The notes under the pieces were generated by a model. That model saw only the letters and a program-made list of their open reading frames with translations, searched no databases and was not told the DNA's origin. Positions 25,031-32,705 of a stretch of DNA of 33,562 nt are shown here, piece after piece; the first letter of the stretch is position 1, and every line of letters begins with the position of its first letter. The translations under genes and the position numbers were made by a program. Source of the DNA: CAYVIB01 sp964451365 (GTDB lineage: Bacteria > Pseudomonadota > Gammaproteobacteria > Pseudomonadales > Cellvibrionaceae). Where the stretch lies: positions 1 to 33,562 of the forward strand of contig CAYVIB010000043.1 in the NCBI GenBank assembly GCA_964451365.1, read 5' to 3'.

Positions 25031-28000
25031 ATGACCAAGTTTGTGACCTATTTTCGGGGTGAAGGTGGATATATACTAACCGCCGAGCAGCGGCTGGAGC
25101 TGGAGAATCTAAGGAACACCTTGTCTGCACAAGTCGATTCTGTTTCGACCAAAGCTGATATTGGCTTAGGTGTTCCAATCTATCAAATGCTTCTCGACTT
25201 GATCAGCTATGAAGTTCCGATTACCGACGGTTCGGAAGAGATAGTCGTTGATTATGAACGAGTCCCAATCGCAGGTGTCGACGCGGCTGTTTTCCGTTGG
25301 ATTGAGGGCGCTGTGCGCGTCAATGGAGGTGATGGTTTCTTTGCCGACTTTATTCGCGAATATACAAAGATCCAATATCAATTACGCGGCGGTGATCTGG
25401 CACAGGCTGAAACCTTGAATCAAGAAGCTTCTAATCGCATAGCCCTTAATCTCGCTAACGATATTCTCAATAACAATGGAATACTCCCCGGCATAGGCGG
25501 CCTGGGCGCCCTGGATGCAGGCGCTGCCGCCAGTACAGTATTCGAAAACATTCCCAGTGGTGAGGGCGCAGACTATGCTCCTTGGGCCGGAACGTTATTA
25601 TTTCCATTTCTCGGCTACGATAGCTATGTTACCGATATGTTGTTCTCCTCTGAGCAGGTGGTAGCGACTATCGATCGAGGCGCCACCGGTCTTGATGATC
25701 CTATCACTATTAAATACGTCGAAGGCACTTTTGATCTGATTGCGGCAATACAATCGGCAAGACTGGCTTCAATGCAGGCGGTATTGAATGCGGGATCTGA
25801 TTTCTTGTTAAATACCAGAGAAGCACTTATTAATCTGATTTATCCGGATGTGCTGGATACAAACCAGCACGATCTGATGGCACAAGCTAATGATTTTTTT
25901 AATCAATATTATGGCTTGACCGGCACGGAAGGGTTTACGGTAGGTGCCGACCTGCTTTTCAATCGGTTTAATGAATTTTGGGAAGGAATTACTTTTTCTC
26001 CTGAGATAAATTACCTTGTGGGCAAATATGGAGACGACGCCAACTTGTCACCGGAGTCATTGGACACTCGAGTGATTGTTCATGCGGGAGATGGCAATGA
26101 TACGGTGGCGGGTTCAAATGAGAGCGATCTGATTGATGGTGGTGAAGGAAACGACACAATGAACGGTTTACACGGCGATGATTATCTATATGGGGGTGTC
26201 GGAGACGATAAGCTATTCGGTGGAGACAATAATGATCGCTTAGTAGGGATGACTGGAAACGACGAGCTAACGGGAGGCGTAAGTAATGACCGTTTAGAGG
26301 GAGGAGAAGGGAACGACACCTACTACTTCAACTACGGCGATGGAAATGACACTGTTAACGATACCGGAGGCAGTAATACAATTTACCTCCAAAACTCCAG
26401 CGGCCAGACTGACTATGCAAATCTGAACGGCCTTGTACTACACGAAATCTCCCCCTTTTCCGATATTTATGCAGAGTTAAGCTCCGAAACCAATCAGCCT
26501 GTAAACAACACCCGCTATATTTTCAACGGTAGCGATTTGATGATCTCCATTGATGGGGGTGATGGCGGTAGAATCATAGTTGAAAATTTCAGCTTAGCGA
26601 ATAACAACTTTGGATTGACGTTTGTTCAGGGTGAATCTGTACTTCCCGATCAAGAGGGATTAACCGGAACGCCTGAAGTCATCGGCGATGGCGTCTACTA
26701 TTCAAACGGTACCCCTTATCTGATTAGCCGAACCGACCCGGGCGATTACTCCATCATCTACGATGCCTCCATTTACGCGGGTAACCTGCCCGACCATGAA
26801 TTATATGACTTCGGCGACGGGATATATGACCTTGACATTAGCCATGGCTTCATCTTTTTCGGCTCCCAATACCGCGACGAACTGACCGGTACCACTCACC
26901 CAGCCGATGACGGCCTCGTTTACGCCGACAAGCTCTACGGCTTCGAGGGCGACGACATATTGCGTGGCGAATCCGAAAACGAAACTACCGGCGACAAGGA
27001 TATTCTCTCCGGTGGCCATGGCAGCGACCGGCTTTATGGCGGCACGGGCGACGATATATTGTTTGGTATGCACGACGATCTGTCGACCGGTAGTGGCCGG
27101 GCAGCCAACTACTATTCCGAACTCATATTGGACCAGTCCAGTTTGGAAAATGCCGGGGATATCGATTATCTCGACGGCGGCGACGGACAGGATAATCTCG
27201 TGGCAGGGACGGGTAACGACATCCTGATCGGCGGTAATGGCGTTAATGGCATGTTCGGCTTTGTCGGTAATGATGTGATTACCGGTGGCAACGACCGGGA
27301 CTGGATCTCCGGCGATGGCTATGGCCGGGTCCATTATCTCTCCACCGAAAATGTCGCTGTTCTGTCCCATAAGGAATACGATTTCTCGCTGTTCAGCGAC
27401 TACAACGACACGATCAATGCAGGCAACGGCAAGAATTATGTAAACGGCGATGCCGGTGACGATGTGATTACGGCAGGCGATGGTGACGATGATCTGTATG
27501 GTGATCAACTGAATCTGCCTGAACAGCACAGCCATACCTACGGCTCACTGGTGATTTCCTACTACAGCGAATTGGCTCCTGCTTTCCATGGCAACGACAC
27601 AATCGCCGCTGGCGACGGCGCGGATGATTTTTATGGCAATGGAGGTAATGACACTTTATTTGGCGAAGCCGGGAATGATTTTATCCACGGCGATGATTTT
27701 ATTCTGGAAGAGCAATTTCATGGCGATGATTTTATCGATGGCGGCGAAGGCGCTGACACGATCATCGGTGGCGGCGGTAAAGACACTATTGATGGTGGAG
27801 CGGGTAACGACCAGATTTATGGCGACTATCAGGCAGTGGAATTTAACGGCACTGTCTATGAACAAATTATCGTTGGCGACGATGACACGATTCAAGGCGG
27901 CGATGGCGAAGATCTGATCTGGGGTAACGGCGGTAACGATACGTTGTATGGCGGGAATGATAATGATCAGCTTAGCGGTGAGGCGGGGAATGATTTTCTC

Positions 28001-28120
28001 TACGGTGAGGCCGGCACTGACTTGCTGATTGATGGAGAGGACGAGGACTGTAATAGTATTTTCCTTTTTCGTAATGCGAGCAATGATCCGCTCTATCTGA
28101 GTAAAAATATAGCGGCTTAA
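25031..28120 (+). CDS. RTX calcium-binding protein, probable T1SS substrate
   Basis: A 1029-aa protein without a Sec signal. Residues 1-350 have no family I recognise: they are helical, with no HExxH zinc motif or lipase motif seen. From about 354 it carries glycine/aspartate nonapeptide repeats (GGxGxDxLx) in three blocks at about 354-440, 625-763 and 790-993, which bind calcium and fold outside the cell. The end is short, hydrophobic and acidic, as expected of an uncleaved T1SS signal. The local T1SS genes are the obvious exporter. AAGGAGAG precedes the ATG. The coding sequence becomes distinctly more GC-rich from about 26650, hinting at a mosaic gene. Confidence 0.85.
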   Translation: MTKFVTYFRGEGGYILTAEQRLELENLRNTLSAQVDSVSTKADIGLGVPIYQMLLDLISYEVPITDGSEEIVVDYERVPIAGVDAAVFRWIEGAVRVNGGDGFFADFIREYTKIQYQLRGGDLAQAETLNQEASNRIALNLANDILNNNGILPGIGGLGALDAGAAASTVFENIPSGEGADYAPWAGTLLFPFLGYDSYVTDMLFSSEQVVATIDRGATGLDDPITIKYVEGTFDLIAAIQSARLASMQAVLNAGSDFLLNTREALINLIYPDVLDTNQHDLMAQANDFFNQYYGLTGTEGFTVGADLLFNRFNEFWEGITFSPEINYLVGKYGDDANLSPESLDTRVIVHAGDGNDTVAGSNESDLIDGGEGNDTMNGLHGDDYLYGGVGDDKLFGGDNNDRLVGMTGNDELTGGVSNDRLEGGEGNDTYYFNYGDGNDTVNDTGGSNTIYLQNSSGQTDYANLNGLVLHEISPFSDIYAELSSETNQPVNNTRYIFNGSDLMISIDGGDGGRIIVENFSLANNNFGLTFVQGESVLPDQEGLTGTPEVIGDGVYYSNGTPYLISRTDPGDYSIIYDASIYAGNLPDHELYDFGDGIYDLDISHGFIFFGSQYRDELTGTTHPADDGLVYADKLYGFEGDDILRGESENETTGDKDILSGGHGSDRLYGGTGDDILFGMHDDLSTGSGRAANYYSELILDQSSLENAGDIDYLDGGDGQDNLVAGTGNDILIGGNGVNGMFGFVGNDVITGGNDRDWISGDGYGRVHYLSTENVAVLSHKEYDFSLFSDYNDTINAGNGKNYVNGDAGDDVITAGDGDDDLYGDQLNLPEQHSHTYGSLVISYYSELAPAFHGNDTIAAGDGADDFYGNGGNDTLFGEAGNDFIHGDDFILEEQFHGDDFIDGGEGADTIIGGGGKDTIDGGAGNDQIYGDYQAVEFNGTVYEQIIVGDDDTIQGGDGEDLIWGNGGNDTLYGGNDNDQLSGEAGNDFLYGEAGTDLLIDGEDEDCNSIFLFRNASNDPLYLSKNIAA

Positions 28121-28127
28121 ATAATTT

Positions 28128-28175
28128 AAAAAAACTGGCGCATTATGCCGCAATTGGCTATGCGCCATAGTTTTT
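28128..28175 (+). terminator. Rho-independent terminator after the RTX gene
   Basis: GGCGCAT (28137-28143) pairs with ATGCGCC (28160-28166), and an inner GCC/GGC pair extends the stem. A T5 run follows at 28171-28175 and a matching A-run precedes it, so it may work in both directions. It closes the RTX transcript eight bases after the stop. Confidence 0.8.
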
Positions 28176-28218
28176 AGAATGTTATCTTTGGCACTCAAAG
28201 TAGGGAAAGCTTTCTTAG

Positions 28219-28449
28219 TTCCGTTCTCGAAACAAAAATGATAAGAAAACTCAATTTTTAATCGGCTCGCTCTTTGTTTACGATATAACACAGAACCAAG
28301 AGGCTCTGGAGAAATACTTCGACTGCCATATAGCGGCGAATCTTTATAGGCAGGAATATTTCGAATATATTCGAAATAATAAAATACGAGTTAAAGAGTC
28401 TTGTGACAATGAATTTTTAATGAAAAAGGTAGATCAGTTTACAAGCTAA
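28219..28449 (+). pseudogene. 3' remnant of a small secreted-protein paralogue
   Basis: An open stretch without a start codon. Its centre (LEKYFDCHIAANLYRQEYFEY) lines up with the C-terminal regions of the next two genes (IERYIECNVIDEFYAEAFREY and LKRYIECHVVEEYYSDNFKQY), including the cysteine and the flanking aromatic pattern, and a later cysteine is also kept. A stop (28216) cuts the frame upstream. I read it as the 3' end of a third paralogue whose 5' part is lost. From 28450 to 28626 nothing further could be supported. Confidence 0.5.
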
Positions 28450-28626
28450 CGCAATCAATAATTTACAGAATAATGGAAGTAAAGGTAATAGTGAAAAAAT
28501 ATAATGGTTGAAAGTACGCTATCGAACTTTATTAAATTGTGGTCGTGCAGGTGTGATAGATTTAAACGCAGTATGGCAGGTTAATTAAAGCAATTTCAAT
28601 GATTGGTTAAGTTATAAGGAATATTT

Positions 28627-29220
28627 ATGAGAATTGGGTTTCTTTTCTATATTGTCGTTTGTTTGATTTCTGTTGGATCGCTTTCAGCTAAAGCAACTGA
28701 TCTTTCGGTTTTGTCAGTATGTACCCATTGGCCAAAGCTTAAATGCGCAGGCGGTGATTTGTATGTGCATGCAAATTATTGGCATTTGGATGAGGCAAAT
28801 AAAGATGAAGTTAAAGGTGTAAGAGAAAAATTGGAAAAGAAGTTTAAAAAGCTGATTTCAAAATGGAATAGAAAAACTGGCATCAATTACGAAGTGTTTT
28901 GGAATGTTGGTCTTCCAAACGATGAGGAGACCAGTGGTGTATACAAAGTTTATTTGCAGTTCAGAGATCTTGTTCCCTTCGTAAACAAGGCTGGAATGAT
29001 AGTATCTACAGTGCTAAATGGGGTTGATAATGGAGAGGTGCGTGCAACAGGCCCTATGCTAATTCGAAAGGATAATAAATACTGGGATTCAATAGAGCGA
29101 TACATCGAATGTAATGTTATAGATGAATTTTATGCAGAAGCTTTTAGGGAATATTTAATCAAAAACAGTTTAAACAAATTCGAATATTGCGAACTCTATT
29201 TTACGGAGAATATAGAATGA
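28627..29220 (+). CDS. Small secreted four-cysteine protein, candidate protease partner (A)
   Basis: A 197-aa protein with a Sec signal (about 1-21) and the mature N-terminus ATDLSVLSVCTHWPKLKC. It shares this N-terminus, the KWNRKTGINYE centre and two C-terminal cysteines with the gene at 29339, so the two are tandem paralogues. Four cysteines are conserved in the mature parts, suggesting two disulfides in the periplasm. I do not recognise a family. Its stop overlaps the ATG of a short frame that is the N-terminus of a metzincin-type protease (ATGA at 29217-29220). By position it resembles periplasmic inhibitors encoded beside T1SS proteases, but that role is inferred only. Very AT-rich. Confidence 0.8.
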   Translation: MRIGFLFYIVVCLISVGSLSAKATDLSVLSVCTHWPKLKCAGGDLYVHANYWHLDEANKDEVKGVREKLEKKFKKLISKWNRKTGINYEVFWNVGLPNDEETSGVYKVYLQFRDLVPFVNKAGMIVSTVLNGVDNGEVRATGPMLIRKDNKYWDSIERYIECNVIDEFYAEAFREYLIKNSLNKFEYCELYFTENIE

Positions 29221-29342
29221 CGTCTAACTCTAAGCCAATCATTCCTTGGTTAAAGCCAGATATTAATACCTATCCGAAAGGAAACGCTTTTAAAATTTAC
29301 CAAATTATGTTCGTGAAGATAAATCTATTTTTTTATGGATGA
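29217..29342 (+). pseudogene. N-terminal remnant of a metzincin-like protease gene
   Basis: A 41-aa frame starting MTSNSKPIIPWLKPDINTYP. It matches the start of the protease frame at 29940 (MASEAKPQILWVRSNASSYP) in the M-x-S...KP-I-W...YP-x-x-N pattern. It begins by ATGA overlap with the preceding secreted-protein gene, the same layout as the downstream pair. After about 25 residues the similarity stops and the frame ends. It is therefore the surviving 5' end of a second protease gene, lost by deletion. Its stop overlaps the next ATG at 29339. Confidence 0.65.
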
Positions 29343-29938
29343 TAGAAATTATGACTAACTGCTATTCGAAATGTATTGTTTTTTTTATGGGTGTTACATT
29401 GAGCGCTTTTTCTGAGGCAACAGATTTATCAGATATTTCGATTTGCACTGAATGGCCTAAGCTAAAGTGTGAAGGAGGAGACCTGTACGTTACGTTAGAT
29501 TACTGGTCGTATGCCAACGGAAAAGAGAACTCAAATAAGATTGAACGGCATATAAAATCGACTTTCTTTGATGTAATAGACACTTGGAATAAAAAAAGCG
29601 GTTTGCATTACAATATTTATTGGGGTGTTGGCGGGCCAGGAGAGAATGACAAAAAAAATTCATATAGAATTTATTTTCAGTTTAGGGATCTTGATGCATT
29701 TGTAGGGAAGGAGGGTTTTGTTGGATCAACATCACTCTATGGTTTTAGCAATCGGGAATCGTTGTCGCAAGGGCCGTTGATAGTTAAGCGAGATGATGCC
29801 TACGAAAAATCACTAAAACGCTACATTGAATGCCATGTGGTTGAGGAATATTATTCCGATAACTTTAAACAATACTTAGCGGAAAATAAAGTCGGCATTA
29901 TTGATTACTGTAAATACTACTTTGTTGGAGGAAGATAG
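29339..29938 (+). CDS. Small secreted four-cysteine protein, candidate protease partner (B)
   Basis: A 199-aa tandem paralogue of the gene at 28627. After the signal peptide the mature part begins ATDLSDISICTEWPKLKC, with the same GGDLYV strand, W-N-K-K-S-G-L-H-Y centre, QFRDLDAFV strand and C-terminal cysteine pair. ATG 29339 overlaps the stop of the remnant frame. An in-frame ATG at 29351 gives an equally good signal peptide and may be the true start. It ends one base before the protease ATG at 29940 (TAGAATG), with GGAGG inside its last codons serving the protease. The family is unknown. The proposed role is protection from, or folding of, the downstream protease. Confidence 0.8.
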   Translation: MIEIMTNCYSKCIVFFMGVTLSAFSEATDLSDISICTEWPKLKCEGGDLYVTLDYWSYANGKENSNKIERHIKSTFFDVIDTWNKKSGLHYNIYWGVGGPGENDKKNSYRIYFQFRDLDAFVGKEGFVGSTSLYGFSNRESLSQGPLIVKRDDAYEKSLKRYIECHVVEEYYSDNFKQYLAENKVGIIDYCKYYFVGGR

Positions 29939-29939
29939 A

Positions 29940-31337
29940 ATGGCTTCGGAAGCAAAACCTCAAATATTATGGGTACGTTCTAACGCTAGTTCATATCCAC
30001 GTAGAAATCTTACATTTTCTTTTATCGATGAAAACGCTGGTACGAACGTAAAGGATTTATTCCAATTCAACGATTATAACACCGCGCCCTATAATGAGGA
30101 CGTTTGGAAAAGTTATAGAAATTTAGATGGCCGTTCAGAACAATTTATTAGGGAAATATTTGCTGAGCTTGGGGCGCTTACAAATATTTCGTATCAAGAG
30201 ACTGCTTATAATGGAAACCAAAACATAATGCTTGGTAGGCTAGATCTTCCGGAGAAAAGCCCTGGGGAGTTTGTTGGAGGTATACGTGCGGAGGGTTCTA
30301 GTCCGAAAGAGTCATACGTTTTTCTCCAAGAGCGGGCGGAACAACAAGGCTGGAATTTCTATGAAGAGGATTTTTATAAAAATATAATACGTCATGAATT
30401 ACTGCATGCTTTGGGATTTGGCCATAATGTCAAGAAGCGTAAAACACGTCGGGAAAAGTTCCTTGAGCAGATGGATTTATTGATCCCCTGGAAGCAACTG
30501 GAACGAAAGATTCAACGGTACTACCCCAAAAGCGGCCAAGGCCGCCAACCCTACCCGCTAAGCGTGATGTTGCGGGTCCATTGCATGCAGTTATTTTACA
30601 ATCTCAGCGATCCAGCTATGGAAGATTCGTTATACGAGATCGAATCTATGCGGCGCTTCGCAGGATTGAGCCTGAGCGGTTCGATTCCAGATGAAACCAC
30701 AATCCTTAAGTTTCGCCATCTACTTGAGCGTCACAAGTTGGGAGAAACCCTTTTTAAAGAGGTTAATCGATACCTCGACAAACAGGGGTTGGTATTGAAA
30801 GAAGGTAGCATTGTAGATGCAACCATTATTGAAGCGCCGACCTCGACCAAAAATCAAGACTCAGAACGTGATCCCGAAATGCATCAGACCAAGAAAGGCA
30901 ATGAATGGCATTTTGGAATGAAAATGCATATAGGCGTGGATGATGCGCTGGGAGTTGTTCATAGCATGACGACGACGTCCGCAAACGTGCACGATATTAC
31001 GCAGGTACCAGCACTGCTCAATGGAGAAGAGGAAGTGGTTTGGGGTGATGCGGGGTACAGCGGCGCGGACAAAAGAACAGAACTAAAGGATGCTGACGTT
31101 GATTGGCTGATCAGCCAACGTCCAGGTGTCCGCAGAACACTCAAAGGCGTTGCTGCTAAAGCGGAAAAAGCCAAAGCTCAAGTAAGAGCGAAGGTAGAGC
31201 ATGTATTTTTAAAGATCAAACAGCAGTTTGGTTACACCAAAGTGCGTTATCGTGGCTTGGCAAAAAATACCAACCGTCTTTATGTCCTGCTTGGTTTTGC
31301 GAATCTACTTACTTGCAAGAAATACCTACTGGCCTAG
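29940..31337 (+). pseudogene. Metzincin protease N-terminus fused in frame to a truncated IS5-family transposase
   Basis: A single 465-aa open frame made of two unrelated halves. Residues 1-162 are a leaderless metzincin-type protease ending in the zinc motif HELLHALGFGH (152-162). Immediately after it, from VKKRKTRREKFLEQMD, the sequence is an IS5-family transposase. It carries SDPAMEDSLYE, IPDETTILKFR, GSIVDATIIEAP, DPEMHQTKKGN, WGDAGYSG and the C-terminal KVRYRGLAKNTNRLY. The Met-turn (SIMSY) and the rest of the protease are gone, and the transposase lacks its start and about its first dozen residues. GGAGG precedes the ATG. I treat it as a disrupted protease gene. Confidence 0.75.
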
Positions 31338-31378
31338 GGTCAGTGCGTCCTAAATCTGGCTATTAGCCAAGTTTAGGA
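30429..31378 (+). mobile_element. 5'-truncated IS5-family insertion sequence
   Basis: The transposase part begins about 30429, in frame with the protease, and stops at 31337. DDE-type blocks VDATIIEAP, WGDAGYSG and the C-terminal VRAKVEHVF are present. An imperfect palindrome follows at 31348-31378 (TCCTAAA...TTTAGGA, 12 of 14 paired, loop ATT). No terminal inverted repeat or target duplication could be matched between the two sides, so at least the left end has been lost and the element is probably immobile on its own. Confidence 0.65.
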
Positions 31379-31493
31379 AAAACAATACGAAAAACAGGTC
31401 CAAAATTGCATTTTTTTACCGTCGAATTGAAATTGAGAATTATTCAAGATATTTTCGGGCAAAAAATCGGACTTAATCAGAGGTTCCCTAGGA

Positions 31494-32001
31494 TTGGTGA
31501 TACTTCTATTTTTTGTTGGGCTCGTGCAGCTATGCGGCGAACGAAAAATATTATATCGACGACTCCAGAGGTTCGCCAATATGTACGCCGGGAACATGTC
31601 ATAATCTGGAAGAGATAGTGATTGATGTTCTTTATCCTCCGTCTAGTGGAGAGGCTGGATCATTTAGTTACTCAGGCTTTGTGAAAGAGTGGCTAGATGA
31701 AAACAGGAAAAACTACCCATCTCGTCCTGAAATTAAAGTGCAGGCCAAGATGAAGAATAAATTCTTATACTATTCTAGCGATATAGCTTCTAAAGCTATT
31801 ATTAGAATTATCTTTTTTGAACAAGAAAATGGGGTAGTTGTTAATTTAAACACTTTGTCGTCGTACGTCACTTACTCCGATTCATTTTACTGCAAAATGC
31901 AATCTAGATCTTTTTACAAAGCATGCATTTCTGAAAAATTGGATGTTGCGTTAACAGAGGCTTTAGATGGCTATAAGTATAATATGAAAATATCTGAATG
32001 A
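31494..32001 (+). pseudogene. Four-cysteine lipoprotein with damaged 5' end, candidate protease partner (C)
   Basis: The mature protein is intact from about 31501 and reads LLGSCSYAANEK, a lipobox-like end, then SPICTPGTC and a C-terminal cysteine pair. It is paralogous to the lipoprotein at 32078 (shared SPICxxxxC, FVKEW/VVKEW, Y-P-x-x-P and C-terminal YxC...C). No ATG precedes it in frame. In the neighbouring frame, TTG 31494 or GTG 31497 begins a hydrophobic signal core, LVILLFF, which joins the mature frame if one T is removed from the six-T run 31509-31514. TTG 31513 is an alternative start, but it would leave no signal peptide. The 5' end was probably altered by the adjoining IS. Confidence 0.55.
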
Positions 32002-32077
32002 AAATGGTGTGCCTGTAACACTGTTGTCTTATTTTATGATTGCTATTAATTAACAGAAATCCAGCAAGGAAAAAACT

Positions 32078-32638
32078 ATGAAAAATTACATTGGAGTATT
32101 CTGTGTCGTGTTGTCATCGCTTTACGTGTCTTCATGTCAGTCGGACACCAATAAGTCATCGATTGCAACAGATGATATGGCTATCTCACCGATTTGCGAA
32201 TTCGAGTTTTGTTCTGAATTAGAGCAGATAGATATCCTTGTTACTGTATTTGATTCTCATCCTGGCAGGAAGCATTCAGATAATATTTATATGAATGTAG
32301 TCAAAGAATGGAAAGGAAATGTTGCTGCCGAGTATCCTGATAAGCCTTCAATAACTGTGAACTATATGAATGGAGTGGGGTTTTATTATTTCCCTCCTGA
32401 TTTCGGTAAACGCGTTGCGATTAGAGTTTATTTTACTGTTCGTAATGAGGTTGTGATTATAACGATTAATGCGGTATCTCCTAAAATGAGCTATGTAACT
32501 TCTTATGCCTGCAATTATGCGCTAGGTGAAAATTTAGAAAAATGTCTTTACGAAAAGGTAAAAAGTGGTTTTTCTATGGTGTTTCAAGGATATCTTCATA
32601 ATCATAGCTTATTTAGGGTTTCCGAAGAGGATAAATAG
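32078..32638 (+). CDS. Hypothetical four-cysteine lipoprotein, candidate protease partner (D)
   Basis: A 186-aa lipoprotein with a lipobox ending at C20 (LYVSSC). The mature part has SPICEFEFC and a second pair, C-x10-C, near the end. It is a paralogue of the preceding damaged gene, and its general plan (N-terminal cysteine pair, K-E-W centre, beta strand, C-terminal cysteine pair) also recalls the secreted proteins at 28627 and 29339. AAGGAAAAAAC precedes the ATG. It ends 67 bp before an apparently intact serralysin-like protease gene. Serralysins commonly have a small periplasmic inhibitor gene beside them, but this sequence is not one I recognise as such. Confidence 0.75.
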   Translation: MKNYIGVFCVVLSSLYVSSCQSDTNKSSIATDDMAISPICEFEFCSELEQIDILVTVFDSHPGRKHSDNIYMNVVKEWKGNVAAEYPDKPSITVNYMNGVGFYYFPPDFGKRVAIRVYFTVRNEVVIITINAVSPKMSYVTSYACNYALGENLEKCLYEKVKSGFSMVFQGYLHNHSLFRVSEEDK

Positions 32639-32705
32639 GTGTCATTTTATACATGAGCGATAGCTTGCTCAGTGTTGATTCGAGTTCGATTGGAGGGAGA
32701 AAAAG

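Noticed and set aside
26446..26460. HEISP in the RTX protein as a possible HExxH zinc site
   Set aside because: The fifth position is not histidine and no Met-turn follows, so there is no support for protease activity.
26801..27535. 244-aa minus-strand open frame opposite the RTX repeats
   Set aside because: The mirror of GGxGxD repeats gives an I/V/A-rich sequence that looks membrane-like, but it is an artefact of the repeats.
28500..28590. Reading frame containing LKVRYR, similar to the end of the IS5 transposase
   Set aside because: Only about 14 bases match the transposase region, so chance cannot be excluded.
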